Assembly (NCBI RefSeq): GCF_009498455.1
Contig: NZ_CP045644.1
Coordinates: 3,227,001 to 3,291,000, forward strand
Direction of reading: 5' to 3'
DNA: 64,000 nucleotides
From: Variovorax paradoxus
GTDB lineage: Bacteria > Pseudomonadota > Gammaproteobacteria > Burkholderiales > Burkholderiaceae_C
Made by a program: the position numbers and the translations under genes. The notes under the pieces were generated by a model, which ran no database searches, was not told where the DNA came from, and was given only the letters and a program-made list of their open reading frames with translations. Positions 1-9,960 of this stretch are shown here, one piece after another (position 1 is the first letter of the stretch; each line of letters starts with the position of its first letter).

Positions 1-119
1 CGTGAGTCTGCTGGGCGCCCAGCCCGTGCAATGCGCGCTGGCAGAATAGCCGGCGTTTGCTTTTTCCCGCCGGGCACGCAGCCGGCGGCGCACAACAACA
101 AGTTCCCCGGAGACCCGCC

Positions 120-755
120 TTGAGTTTCGATCTGCCTTCAATCATTGCCATCGTGGCGTCGTACCTGATCGGTTCGCTGTCGTTTGCGGTCATCGTGAGC
201 AAGTCGCTCGGCATGGCCGACCCGCGCAGCTACGGCAGCGGCAACCCCGGCGCCACCAACGTGCTGCGCTCGGGCAAGAAGGGTGCGGCGCTGGCCACCT
301 TGCTGCTCGATGCGGCGAAGGGCTGGCTGCCGGTGTTCCTCATTCGCCAGTTTGGCGCGCAGTGGGGCTTGGGCGAGGGCGTGGCGGCGCTGGCGGGCCT
401 GGCGGCCTTCCTGGGCCACCTGTACCCGGTGTTCTTCGGCTTCCAGGGCGGCAAGGGCGTGGCGACGGCGGCCGGCGTGCTGGTGGGCATTGCGCCCTGG
501 CTGGGGCTCGCCACGGGCGCGACCTGGCTGATCATCGCGGTCTTCTTTCGTTACTCGTCGCTGTCCTCGCTGGTGGCGGCGTTCTTTGCGCCGGCCTACT
601 ATCTGATCGGCGGCAACATCGCGTGGCCGCTCGACCGCACGGTGCTCGTCGCGATCATCGTCATGAGTCTGCTGCTGATCTGGCGGCACCGCGAAAACAT
701 CCGCCGGCTCGCGGCCGGCACGGAGTCGAAACTCGGCTCGAAGAAAAAGGCTTGA
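120..755 (+). CDS. plsY: Glycerol-3-phosphate acyltransferase PlsY
   Basis: Integral membrane enzyme that transfers an acyl group from acyl-phosphate to glycerol-3-phosphate, the first step of phospholipid synthesis. The 211-residue protein has several hydrophobic segments and two signature loops of the family: GSGNPGATN near residues 39-47 and GGKGVAT near residue 110. Length is normal for PlsY. I chose the TTG start at 120, preceded by a GGAG element, because the frame upstream of it (open from 57) lacks family character. The next gene begins 9 nt after the stop, so the two are probably co-transcribed. Confidence 0.93.
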   Translation: MSFDLPSIIAIVASYLIGSLSFAVIVSKSLGMADPRSYGSGNPGATNVLRSGKKGAALATLLLDAAKGWLPVFLIRQFGAQWGLGEGVAALAGLAAFLGHLYPVFFGFQGGKGVATAAGVLVGIAPWLGLATGATWLIIAVFFRYSSLSSLVAAFFAPAYYLIGGNIAWPLDRTVLVAIIVMSLLLIWRHRENIRRLAAGTESKLGSKKKA

Positions 756-763
756 ACCTCACC

Positions 764-1117
764 ATGGCATCCATTACCCGCTTCCACGTCGGCCCGCGTC
801 TGTCCGAGACCGCGGTGCACAACGGCACCATCTACCTCGCGGGCCAGGTGCCCGACGACACCACGCAGGACATCCGCGGCCAGACGGCCCAGGTGCTCGG
901 CATGGTCGACCGCCTGCTGGCCGAGGCCGGCAGCGACAAGTCGCGCATCCTCATGACGCAGATCTTTTTGGCCGATATCGGCGACATCGGCGCCATGAAC
1001 GAGGTGTGGGACGCGTGGATTCCGGCCGGCAACACGCCGCCGCGCGCAACCGTGGAGGCCAAGATGGCCAACGCGGCTTACAAGATCGAGATCGTGGTGA
1101 CGGCCGCTCAGGCCTGA
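764..1117 (+). CDS. RidA/YjgF family protein
   Basis: A 117-residue protein of the RidA/YjgF/UK114 superfamily. Members form trimers, and several hydrolyse reactive enamine/imine intermediates released by PLP enzymes. The N-terminal half carries the family pattern around NGTIYLAGQVP, and the C-terminal part has PPRATVEAKMANAAYKIEI, with the conserved arginine in PRA. The ATG at 764 follows the plsY stop by 8 nt. Whether this paralogue is a true deaminase cannot be decided from sequence alone, because several RidA subfamilies lack activity. Confidence 0.88.
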   Translation: MASITRFHVGPRLSETAVHNGTIYLAGQVPDDTTQDIRGQTAQVLGMVDRLLAEAGSDKSRILMTQIFLADIGDIGAMNEVWDAWIPAGNTPPRATVEAKMANAAYKIEIVVTAAQA

Positions 1118-1127
1118 TCACAGGAGG

Positions 1128-1769
1128 TCAGTACCGCTTCTCGAGAATCATCTCGTCGGCATCGCGCCGCATCGAGAAGCGATTGAGAAAGCTGTTGCCC
1201 AGCAGCACATACGGCATGGGCTGTTGCGAGACGATGGCGTCGATGTCGTAGACCTCGACGTCGCCCACGCGCACGCTTTGCAGCCGCAGTCTGTAGCCCG
1301 GGGCGTTGCCGTTGGCGGTGCGCATCTGCACCAGCTGTCCCTTGCTGTAGTCGAGCCCGATGCGCTGGGCGTCGACTGCCGACAGCGCAATGGTGGTCGC
1401 GCCCGTGTCGAGCATGAAGGTGACGGCGCGGCCGTTGATCTGGCCCTGCGTCATGTAGTGGCCCCGGCTGTCGGCCGGCAGCACGATGCGGTTGCCGCTG
1501 CTGGCAACGCCGCCCCGGCCGATGCTCACGGGCGAATCCATGCGCAGCGAAAAACGCTTGCCCGCCGATTCGACCACCGCCTGGTCGGCCAGCAGCGACA
1601 CCAGCTTGACGCCCTGAAAGGTTTCCCCGACCGCCACCGTCTTGGGCGGCGCGCCGTTCACGATGAGGATGGCGCGGCTGCCGATGGAGCCGGTCAGCGT
1701 GACCGAGTCGGCGGCGTGCGCCCCCAAGGCCGCGGCCGAGCACAGCGCCGCGACGAGGAGCGCCTTCAT
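1128..1769 (-). CDS. Retropepsin-like aspartic protease, exported (TIGR02281-type)
   Basis: The 213-residue protein has a signal peptide (hydrophobic residues 4-20 ending AHAAD) and a C-terminal retropepsin-like domain. The catalytic motif DTGAT lies at residues 121-125, followed by a hydrophobic stretch and later VLLGNSFL, the usual flap/Leu-Gly pair of single-domain clan AA proteases. It is therefore probably a periplasmic aspartyl protease working as a homodimer; the substrate is unknown. The start is 7 nt after the yajQ stop, so the two form a small minus-strand operon. The frame is open further upstream, but those extra residues overlap yajQ. Confidence 0.85.
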   Translation of the reverse strand: MKALLVAALCSAAALGAHAADSVTLTGSIGSRAILIVNGAPPKTVAVGETFQGVKLVSLLADQAVVESAGKRFSLRMDSPVSIGRGGVASSGNRIVLPADSRGHYMTQGQINGRAVTFMLDTGATTIALSAVDAQRIGLDYSKGQLVQMRTANGNAPGYRLRLQSVRVGDVEVYDIDAIVSQQPMPYVLLGNSFLNRFSMRRDADEMILEKRY

Positions 1770-1776
1770 GCGCGAA

Positions 1777-2262
1777 TCAGTCGCGGAAGTTGTTGAAGGA
1801 CACCGGCATGTCGGGCACGTCCTTCTTGATGAGGGCCATGGCGGCCTGCAGGTCGTCGCGCTTGGCGCCGGTGATGCGCACGGCATCGCCCTGGATCGCG
1901 GCCTGCACCTTGAGCTTGCTGTCCTTGATGATGCGGGTGATCTTCTTGGCCTGCTCGGTCTCGATGCCGTTCTTGATCTTGATGACCTGCTTGACCTTGT
2001 CGCCGCCCATCTTCTGGACGTCGCCCTTGTCGAGAAAGCGCACATCGACGCTGCGCTTGGTGAGCTTGCTGCGAAGGATGTCTTCGACCTGCACGAGCTG
2101 GAACTCGGCGTCGCCGATCATCGTGATCTCTTTGTCCTTGAGCTCGACGGCAGCGGCGGTGCCCTTGAAATCGAAGCGTGTGCCGATTTCCTTGGCGGTG
2201 TTTTCCACCGCATTCTTCACTTCGGGCAGATTGGGCTCGCAGACGGTATCGAAAGACGGCAT
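1777..2262 (-). CDS. yajQ: YajQ family nucleotide-binding protein
   Basis: A 161-residue protein of the YajQ (DUF520) family. It starts MPSFDTVCE and ends [11 protein letters not shown], both typical of the family, and contains the conserved RFDFKGT segment. YajQ homologues bind nucleotides, including cyclic di-GMP in Xanthomonas and Pseudomonas. The role here is inferred from the family only. A good ribosome site (AGGAG) precedes the ATG at 2262, so this start is preferred to the upstream one at 2322. It is divergent from murB with 43 nt between the two starts. Confidence 0.93.
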   Translation of the reverse strand: MPSFDTVCEPNLPEVKNAVENTAKEIGTRFDFKGTAAAVELKDKEITMIGDAEFQLVQVEDILRSKLTKRSVDVRFLDKGDVQKMGGDKVKQVIKIKNGIETEQAKKITRIIKDSKLKVQAAIQGDAVRITGAKRDDLQAAMALIKKDVPDMPVSFNNFRD

Positions 2263-2305
2263 GGGCACTCCTGGAGGCACGGGGACTGAATGCGACAATT
2301 CTCCC

Positions 2306-3358
2306 ATGATCGTGGAGTCCAATGTCCCGCTGCAGCCCTACAACAGCTTCGGCATCGTCGCGCGTGCGCAGCACCTGGCGCGCATCGCCGGCGAGGCCGA
2401 CCTGGTCGCGCTGCACGCCGACCCCGCCTGGCGCAATGAACCCCGTTTCGTGCTCGGCGGCGGCAGCAACATCGTGCTCACGGGCGACGTCAAGCCGCTG
2501 GTGCTGAAGGTCGAGATCAAGGGGCGCCGGCTGGTCGAGGAGACGCCGCGCGCCTGGATCGTCGAGGCCGGCGCCGGCGAAACCTGGCACGACACCGTCG
2601 AATGGATGGTGCGCAGCGGCTACCCGGGGCTCGAAAACCTGGCGCTCATCCCCGGCACCGTGGGCGGCGCGCCGGTGCAGAACATCGGCGCCTACGGCGT
2701 CGAGCTGCAGGACCGCTTCGACTCGCTCGACGCTTTCGACCTCGAAACCGGCCGCGCCTTCACGCTCGACGCCGCGCAGTGCGCCTTCGGCTACCGCGAC
2801 TCGGTCTTCAAGCACGTGCGCAGCGGCCCGAACGACTTCGGCCTGGCGGGCCGCGCGGTCATCACGCGGGTGCGCTTCCGGCTGCCGAAGCCGTGGAAGC
2901 CGGTGGTCGGTTACCTCGACCTCGAACGCAAGATGGAAGAAACCGCCAACTTCACGCCCACCGCGGTCGACATCTTCGAATGGATCTGCGCCATCCGACG
3001 CGCCAAGCTGCCCGACTGGCGCGTGCTGGGCAACGCCGGCAGCTTCTTCAAGAACCCGACGGTCACGCCCGAGCAGTGCGCCGACATCATCGCGCGCGAC
3101 CCCAAGATCGTGCATTACCCGATGGACGACGGCAGCATCAAGCTCGCGGCCGGCTGGCTCATCGACGCCTGCGGCTGGAAGGGCAAGTCGGTCGGCAACG
3201 CCGGCGTCTACGAAAAGCAGGCGCTGGTGCTGGTCAACCGCGGCGGCTCGGCCAACCCGGTGACCGGCGGCGAGGTGATGACGCTGGCCAAGGCGATCCA
3301 GACCAGCGTGTACGAGCGCTTCGGCATCCGGCTGGAGCCGGAGCCCGTGGTGGTCTGA
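2306..3358 (+). CDS. murB: UDP-N-acetylenolpyruvoylglucosamine reductase MurB
   Basis: FAD enzyme that reduces UDP-GlcNAc-enolpyruvate to UDP-N-acetylmuramate with NADPH in peptidoglycan synthesis; cytosolic. The 350-residue protein has the FAD-binding loop [11 protein letters not shown], the [11 protein letters not shown] segment, and the catalytic serine in [10 protein letters not shown]. This is the type I MurB arrangement, with the long middle insertion and the C-terminal NRGGSA region. The ATG at 2306 starts [16 protein letters not shown]; the longer upstream frame overlaps yajQ and is a shadow. Confidence 0.96.
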   Translation: MIVESNVPLQPYNSFGIVARAQHLARIAGEADLVALHADPAWRNEPRFVLGGGSNIVLTGDVKPLVLKVEIKGRRLVEETPRAWIVEAGAGETWHDTVEWMVRSGYPGLENLALIPGTVGGAPVQNIGAYGVELQDRFDSLDAFDLETGRAFTLDAAQCAFGYRDSVFKHVRSGPNDFGLAGRAVITRVRFRLPKPWKPVVGYLDLERKMEETANFTPTAVDIFEWICAIRRAKLPDWRVLGNAGSFFKNPTVTPEQCADIIARDPKIVHYPMDDGSIKLAAGWLIDACGWKGKSVGNAGVYEKQALVLVNRGGSANPVTGGEVMTLAKAIQTSVYERFGIRLEPEPVVV

Positions 3359-3362
3359 CGCG

Positions 3363-4196
3363 GTGGATCTCGACTTCCTGCACCTGAACTATCGCCGGCG
3401 CGTCGCCGCGCTGGGCTGGGCGCAGCTTGTCGTCATCGTGGCGGGCATCGCCTCGGTGTTTCTGGTGCGGGCGGGCTGGTGGGGATCGGTGCTGCTGATC
3501 CTCGCGGCCCTCTGCTTCGCGGTGCTCCTGAGCCAGATCGAACTCAGTCTGCGCCGCCAGTTCATCCGCGAGGCCCGGCTGCCGCCGTTCCTCATCGGCA
3601 AGTTGCAGCAGGCGCATCCGCAACTGAGCCGGCGCGACGCCGAGCTGGTGCTGCGCGGGTTGCGGCAGTTCTTCATGGCGCACCTGCGCAGCAACCGCAA
3701 GTTCGTCGCCATGCCTTCGCGGGTGGTCGACACGGCCTGGCACGAGTTCATCCTGCACACGCAGGGCTACCAGAACTGGTGCAAGGCGGCTTTCGGCGGC
3801 ATGCTGCACCACAGCCCGGCCGAGGTGCTGGGCCAGGATGCGCGGCGCAACGACGGCCTGCGCCGCACCTGGTACTGGGCCTGCAAGGAAGAGAGCATCG
3901 ACCCGCGCAATCCGGCGCGGCTGCCGCTGCTGTTTGCGCTGGACATCAAGTTCGCGATTGCGGGCGGCTTTCACTACATCGCCGATTGCCGGGCGATCGA
4001 ACGTGCGACCGGCACCGACGCGCACTGCGGCACGAGCTTCGGCGATGCGTCGTCCGACGGCGGCAGCTCGGGCGATGCCGGAGGCTTCGGCGGCAGCGAG
4101 TCGGGCGGGGGCGGCGATGGCGGCTCCAGCGACGGTGGTGGCGCCTCCGATGGGGGCGGTGGATGTGGTGGCGGTTGCGGAGGCGGCGGCGACTGA
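3363..4196 (+). CDS. Membrane protein with GRDP-like domain and Gly/Ser-rich tail
   Basis: A 277-residue protein starting with GTG 4 nt after murB. Two hydrophobic segments (about residues 18-37 and 40-57) are followed by a cytoplasmic-looking region with VDTAWHEFILHT and a Cys/His pattern. This resembles the glycine-rich-domain-containing (GRDP-like, PF07173) family. The last 70 residues are almost only Gly, Ser, Asp and Cys, ending in GGGCGGGCGGGGD-like repeats. The WHEF core resembles proteins of many proteobacteria, but no reaction is known. Co-transcription with murB is likely; a cell-envelope role is only a guess. Confidence 0.75.
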   Translation: MDLDFLHLNYRRRVAALGWAQLVVIVAGIASVFLVRAGWWGSVLLILAALCFAVLLSQIELSLRRQFIREARLPPFLIGKLQQAHPQLSRRDAELVLRGLRQFFMAHLRSNRKFVAMPSRVVDTAWHEFILHTQGYQNWCKAAFGGMLHHSPAEVLGQDARRNDGLRRTWYWACKEESIDPRNPARLPLLFALDIKFAIAGGFHYIADCRAIERATGTDAHCGTSFGDASSDGGSSGDAGGFGGSESGGGGDGGSSDGGGASDGGGGCGGGCGGGGD

Positions 4197-4216
4197 CGCC
4201 AGCGCACCTCCCAAAG

Positions 4217-4247
4217 AAAAACGGGCCGCGAGGGCCCGTTCGTCATG
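4217..4247 (-). terminator. Rho-independent terminator of argG
   Basis: The inverted repeat AACGGGCC (4220-4227) and GGCCCGTT (4233-4240) encloses a 5-nt loop. On the minus strand it is followed by TTTTTCTTT, so it ends argG transcription. Confidence 0.85.
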
Positions 4248-4286
4248 GCAGCCCTTGCGCGTGGCAAGGGCAGGCGGATCGCTCGA

Positions 4287-5642
<1,356 letters not shown>

Positions 5643-5969
5643 TCAACCGAAGTGGCAGATATAGCTGTAGGGCTCGCCAGTCACGCGGATCTGGAAGCTG
5701 GAGTTGCCCGGGATGCTGAACTTCTGGCCGGGGCCCGAGGCGATCCATTCGCTGGTGCCTGCGAGCTGGTATTCGCAGCTGCCGCCGGCGCCTTCCATGA
5801 TTTCAGGCGCGCCGGTGTTGAAGGTGAGGGTGGACGGCAGGATCACGCCGACCGATTTCTTAGTGCCGTCCGCCAGCGTGAGGTTGTGGCTCACGCACTT
5901 GCCGTCGAAATACACATTGGCCTTGGTGGCCACTGCGGCGCTGTTGATGGTGTCGGTAGTCGTCGTCAT
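5643..5969 (-). CDS. ppnP: Pyrimidine/purine nucleoside phosphorylase PpnP
   Basis: A 108-residue cupin-fold protein of the PpnP/YaiE (DUF1255) family, which phosphorolyses several nucleosides to base plus ribose-1-phosphate. Family features are NVYFDGKCVSHN near the N-terminus, the GVILPSTLTFNT strand pair, and the C-terminal IRVTGEPYSYICHFG. I chose the ATG at 5969 (MTTTTDTINSA); the frame extends to 6032 without family similarity. It lies just upstream of argG on the same strand. Confidence 0.92.
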   Translation of the reverse strand: MTTTTDTINSAAVATKANVYFDGKCVSHNLTLADGTKKSVGVILPSTLTFNTGAPEIMEGAGGSCEYQLAGTSEWIASGPGQKFSIPGNSSFQIRVTGEPYSYICHFG

Positions 5970-6095
5970 TGGATGGATGGCGCCGGCGCCTGCGCGTTCG
6001 GCGGATCGAGGGACGCGCCGCGGCAGCAGCACCCCCGGGGTTGGAGAAGCCCTCGATTTTAGGGGCTCGGGAGAGCCGGCCCGCCGCGGGGGAAC

Positions 6096-6725
6096 TCAGT
6101 AGCGCCAACCGTGGCGGTGGCCGCCCCATCCGCGATGGCCACGGTAGTAGCCGCCACCGCCCCAGCCGCGCGAATAGCCCAGGTTCAGCGAGATGCCGAC
6201 GGGCGGGTAGGCATAGGGCTGCGCGTACGGATACGTGTAGGCGGGCTGCACGTAGACGGGCGGGGCATACACCGGGGCCGGCTGCGTGTAGACCGGCGCC
6301 GGCGCGTTGGACACCACCACGCCGGGCTCCGGCACGACGCTGTCCCACGGGGAATTGGCACCCTGTTGATACTGCCCCTGTGGGTACTGCTGGTACGGCT
6401 CCTGGTACTGCTGGCCGTTGTTGGCCTCGACCGGATAGGGCTGCAATTGCGACTGGGGCTGGACCGGCGCGGTGGTCACGCCATAGGCGCTGGCCTGGAT
6501 CGGAATGGTGGCGCCCGGCCGGCTGTTGGTGCGCGTCGTGTACTGCCGGCCCTGGTATTCGTAGGTGACGTTGTAGCTGACGTCGCTGCCGGTCGTTTCG
6601 CGGATCGGCGTGGCGGAAATCACGCGGGCCTGGACCACTTGCTGGGCCTGCGCGACGCTGGCGCCTGTGGCCAGCAGGCCGGCCGCCGACAGCCCCGTGA
6701 GGATGCGAAAAACGTGTCTGTTCAT
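6096..6725 (-). CDS. Exported Gln/Pro/Tyr-rich protein, function unknown
   Basis: The 209-residue protein starts with a clear signal peptide (MNRHVFRILTGLSAAGLL...VAQAQ). A 50-residue N-terminal domain with VVQARVISATPI and YNVTYEYQGRQYTTR resembles the N-terminal part of Betaproteobacterial 17-kDa surface-antigen-like proteins. The usual glycine-zipper half is missing. The rest is rich in Q, P, Y, A and V (VYTQPAPVYAPPVYVQPAY) and ends in Gly/Trp/His-rich WGGGGYYRGHRGWGG. An outer-envelope or periplasmic location is likely; the function is unknown. Confidence 0.75.
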   Translation of the reverse strand: MNRHVFRILTGLSAAGLLATGASVAQAQQVVQARVISATPIRETTGSDVSYNVTYEYQGRQYTTRTNSRPGATIPIQASAYGVTTAPVQPQSQLQPYPVEANNGQQYQEPYQQYPQGQYQQGANSPWDSVVPEPGVVVSNAPAPVYTQPAPVYAPPVYVQPAYTYPYAQPYAYPPVGISLNLGYSRGWGGGGYYRGHRGWGGHRHGWRY

Positions 6726-6783
6726 GGTGTTCTCTCCTGCAGATCGGGGTTGGAGGCCCGCCGGCGGGACGGGGTTCCGGGGT

Positions 6784-7137
6784 TTACACGGCGTTCACAG
6801 CCCAGCTTGGCGCGTCGAAACCGGTCGTTACGCCGGTTTTCGGGCCCCAGTCGACCACCGGCCGCTTGATCAGGCTGGGGTTGGCCAGCAGCACGGGGCG
6901 GGCCGAGGCGGCGTCGACCACGGCGTCGCGGGTGGCCTCGTCGAGCTTGCGCCAGGTGGTGCCCTTGCGGTTGACCAGCGCCTCCCAGCCGGGGGTCTTG
7001 AGCCAGCGGTCGAGTTCGGCTTCGGGCACGCCCTGTTTCTTGAAATCGTGGAAGGCGTAGGCCACGCCATGGTCGTCGAGCCAGGCGCGGGCGCGCTTGA
7101 CGGTGTCGCAGTTCGGGATGCCGTATAGGGTTGTCAT
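6784..7137 (-). CDS. ArsC/Spx-family protein (YffB-type reductase)
   Basis: The 117-residue protein has the thioredoxin-like ArsC fold: TLYGIPNCDTVKRARAWL with a single N-terminal cysteine, then FHDFKKQGVP, and later NPSLIKRPVV, which carries the conserved arginine and proline. It matches the YffB branch rather than true arsenate reductases. These are glutathione-dependent thiol reductases of uncertain substrate. The start at 7137 gives MTTLYGIP; a second ATG is at 7146. The frame stays open far upstream, but that part is a shadow of folC and the SPOR gene. Confidence 0.85.
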   Translation of the reverse strand: MTTLYGIPNCDTVKRARAWLDDHGVAYAFHDFKKQGVPEAELDRWLKTPGWEALVNRKGTTWRKLDEATRDAVVDAASARPVLLANPSLIKRPVVDWGPKTGVTTGFDAPSWAVNAV

Positions 7138-7173
7138 GGCCGCCATGATGCCGCGAGTGACGGGTCGGCGACA

Positions 7174-8481
7174 ATGCCGGCCTCCATGGAAACCCTGAAC
7201 GACTGGCTCGCGCGCGCCGAGCACCTTCATCCCGACAAGATCGAGCTCGGGCTCGATCGCGCCAAAGAAATGGCGCAGCGTCTGGGCCTGCGTTTCGACT
7301 GCCCCGTCATCACGGTGGCGGGCACCAATGGCAAGGGCTCGACCTGCGCCATGCTCGAGTCGATCCTCACGCACGCGGGTTACCGCACCGCCGTGTTCAC
7401 CTCGCCGCACCTGGTGCGCTTCGAGGAGCGGTTGCGGCTCAAGGGCGAAGCGGTCGATGCTTCCAAACTGATAGCAAGCTTCGACGTGGTGGAGAAGGCG
7501 CGCGGCGACATGGCCCTGACCTACTTCGAGTTCACCACGCTCGGCATCCTGCATTGCATGATCCAGGAGAAGCCCGACGTGGCGATCCTCGAGGTCGGCC
7601 TGGGCGGCCGGCTCGACGCGGTGAACATCATCGACGCCGACTGCGCGGTCATCACCAGCATCGACCTCGACCACATCGAATACCTCGGCCCCGACCGCGA
7701 AAGCATCGGCTTCGAGAAGGCCGGCATCCTGCGCGCCGGCAAGCCGGCCATCGTGAGTGACCCGGTGCCGCCGCAAAGCGTCATCGACCACGCGAACGCC
7801 ATCGGCGCCGACCTGTGGCGCTTCGGGCACGACTTCAACGTCTCGGGCGACAAGCAGCAGTGGGGCTGGTCGGGCCGCGGACGGCGCTACAGCGGGCTGG
7901 CCTATCCGGCGCTGCGCGGCGCCAACCAGTTGCTCAATGCGGCGGGCGTGCTCGCGGCGCTCGAGGCGCTGCGCCCGCAGCTGCCGATCACGGCGCAGGC
8001 CGTGCGCAACGGGCTCGCGATGGTCGAGCTGCCGGGCCGCTTCCAGATCGTGCCGGGTGAGCCCACGCTGGTGCTCGACGTGGCGCACAACGCCCACGCC
8101 GTCGCGGCGCTGGCCGAGAACCTCGACGCCATGGGTTTTTCGCCCACCACGCACGGCGTGTTCGGCGTGATGGCCGACAAGGACCTCGCGCCCATCCTCG
8201 CGCGCATCGGGCCGCTGATCGACCGCTGGTACTTCACCGACCTGCCCACGCCGCGCGCCGCCAAGGCGGCCGATCTGCTGGCCGCGTGGCAGGCGCAGAA
8301 CGCGCGCGCCGACGCCTCGGGCAGCGTGCATGCGAGCCCGATGGACGCCCTGCGCGCGGCCATCGAGCAGGCAGGTGCCACTGATAGAATCGTGGTCTTC
8401 GGATCGTTCTTCACCGTGGGTGGCGTCCTCGAAAACGGCACCCCCCGGCTGCAAGCCAAACACCTGCTGCCAGGCGGCTGA
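7174..8481 (+). CDS. folC: Bifunctional tetrahydrofolate synthase/dihydrofolate synthase FolC
   Basis: Adds glutamate to dihydropteroate and to folates with ATP; cytosolic. The 435-residue protein contains the Mur-ligase-type P-loop VAGTNGKGSTC, the folate-loop region AVFTSPHLVRFEER, DLDHIEYLG with Mg-binding residues, and the C-terminal VLDVAHNAHA. Two start codons are possible: ATG 7174 (MPASMETL) and ATG 7186 (METLNDW). The gene precedes a SPOR-domain gene, the usual Burkholderiales order folC-dedD-cvpA-purF. Confidence 0.95.
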   Translation: MPASMETLNDWLARAEHLHPDKIELGLDRAKEMAQRLGLRFDCPVITVAGTNGKGSTCAMLESILTHAGYRTAVFTSPHLVRFEERLRLKGEAVDASKLIASFDVVEKARGDMALTYFEFTTLGILHCMIQEKPDVAILEVGLGGRLDAVNIIDADCAVITSIDLDHIEYLGPDRESIGFEKAGILRAGKPAIVSDPVPPQSVIDHANAIGADLWRFGHDFNVSGDKQQWGWSGRGRRYSGLAYPALRGANQLLNAAGVLAALEALRPQLPITAQAVRNGLAMVELPGRFQIVPGEPTLVLDVAHNAHAVAALAENLDAMGFSPTTHGVFGVMADKDLAPILARIGPLIDRWYFTDLPTPRAAKAADLLAAWQAQNARADASGSVHASPMDALRAAIEQAGATDRIVVFGSFFTVGGVLENGTPRLQAKHLLPGG

Positions 8482-8553
8482 TCGTCGGGCTGTCCACACC
8501 CATCCGGCACCATCGGGCACCACCTCGCTGCACTCCTCCAGGGATCGAACTTC

Positions 8554-9427
8554 ATGGCGTTTTTCAAGTTCCGCGCGCGCGGCCCACAAGGCAACGAAGG
8601 ACGCAGCGCCCCCGCGGCGGTGCCGGCGGAAAGTGTCGAAACCATGCGCCGGCGTGCGCGCCATCGGCTGCTTGGCGCGGCGGTGCTGGTGCTGGTCGGC
8701 GTGATCGGCTTCCCGCTGCTGTTCGACACCCAGCCGCGCCCCGTGCCGGTCGACATCCCGATCGAGATTCCCGACCGCAACAAGGCCAAACCGCTGCCCG
8801 TGCCCGCCACGCCGGCACCCGCGACCAGCAGCGCGCCTTCTTCCTCGTCCGATGGCAGCGCCCGCGTGGCCGCGGCCTCGTCGGCCGGCGGCGTGATCAC
8901 CGAGACCGCCGACGGCACCGTGATCGAGCCCGGCGCGACCGTGCCCGCCACCCCGGCAGCCCCCAAGCCCGCCGTCGAGCCGAAGAAGCCCGAACAAGCC
9001 GGAGCCGAAACCCGAGCCGAAGCCTGAGCCCAAACCGGAACCCAAGCCAGAGCCGAAAAAGCCTGAACCGAAGCCCGAGGCCAAGCCGAAGCCGGAACCC
9101 GCCAAGCCCGCCGCCAATGCCGACGACGGCGCCCGCGCCCGCGCGCTGCTCGACGGCAAGCCGCCCGCCGCCGCGCCCAAGCCGGCCGCCGACGACAACG
9201 GCCGCTTCGTCGTGCAGGTCGGCGCTTTTGCCGATGCCGACAAGGCGCGCGAAGTGCGCCAGAAGCTCGAGCGCGCCGGCCTCAAGACCTATGTGCACGT
9301 GGCCAAGACGACCGACGGCGAGCGCACGCGTGTGCGTGTCGGACCGTTCGCCTCGCGTGCCGAGGCCGAGAAGGCTGCGGACCGGGTCAAGGGCTTGTCT
9401 TTGGCCGCGGCCATCCTCACGTTGTAA
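8554..9427 (+). pseudogene. dedD: SPOR-domain (DedD-like) protein, apparently frameshifted
   Basis: Inner-membrane division-associated protein in two frames. The first part (from ATG 8554, frame 1) gives a short cytoplasmic N-terminus, one membrane helix (LLGAAVLVLVGVIGFPLLF, near residues 35-53) and a Pro/Ala linker, then runs to a stop at 9027. The linker continues in the next frame as a lysine-proline-glutamate repeat. It leads into a complete SPOR domain (GRFVVQVGAFADADKARE to LAAAILTL) ending at 9427. Skipping one base, such as C8995, joins both parts into about 290 residues, the normal family length. It is either a sequencing or assembly error in repetitive DNA or a real inactivating indel. 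Flanks are folC and cvpA as usual. Confidence 0.8.
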
Positions 9428-9462
9428 GCACCGTCATCGCCCGCTGCCTGTAGCTCATTGCC

Positions 9463-9948
9463 GTGGCCCTGCTCGACTGGATCGCCATCGCGCTCATCGT
9501 GCTGTCGATGCTGTTCGGGCTGGTGCGCGGCCTCGTGTTCGAAGTGATTTCGCTGATCGGCTGGGTGGCCGCCTTCCTCGTGGCCCAGTGGGTGGCCTCC
9601 GACGTGGCAGCCTGGCTGCCGTTCGGCGACCCGCAGGCCACCTGGCGCTATCCGCTGGCCTTTGTGCTGGTGTTCGTGGCGGTGGCATTCGGCGTGGGGC
9701 TGGCGGCAGCCCTCACGCGCAAGTTGATCGCCGCGGTCGGCCTGCGGCCGGTGGACCGGATTTTGGGAGCAGCGTTCGGCGCGGCACGGGGGGCAGTGGC
9801 CCTGCTCGTGCTGGCGGTCGTTGTTCATTTGCTGGCGTTGAGCGACAGTGCCTGGTGGCACGAATCGCGCAGCGCCATTGTTCTCGATGCGGCATTGCAG
9901 GGCCTTAAACCCTCGCTGCCTGAAAAGTTGGCAAGCTACCTGCCCTGA
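9463..9948 (+). CDS. cvpA: CvpA family membrane protein
   Basis: The 161-residue inner-membrane protein has four hydrophobic segments and the family start LDWIAIALIVLSMLFGLVRG, with the conserved RPVDRILGAAFGAARG segment in the middle. CvpA is required for colicin V production and links to purine metabolism by its position before purF. Its biochemical role is not settled. GTG at 9463 is the start. The stop is 12 nt before purF. Confidence 0.93.
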   Translation: MALLDWIAIALIVLSMLFGLVRGLVFEVISLIGWVAAFLVAQWVASDVAAWLPFGDPQATWRYPLAFVLVFVAVAFGVGLAAALTRKLIAAVGLRPVDRILGAAFGAARGAVALLVLAVVVHLLALSDSAWWHESRSAIVLDAALQGLKPSLPEKLASYLP

Positions 9949-9960
9949 GAGGAATCGTTC

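Noticed and set aside
1766..3115. 449-codon minus-strand frame over yajQ and murB
   Set aside because: Shadow of murB and yajQ in other frames; low-complexity translation.
6784..9285. 833-codon minus-strand open frame
   Set aside because: Only its downstream end (6784-7137) has ArsC-family character. The rest is the antisense of folC and the SPOR gene, with long Gly/Arg runs typical of high-GC shadow frames.
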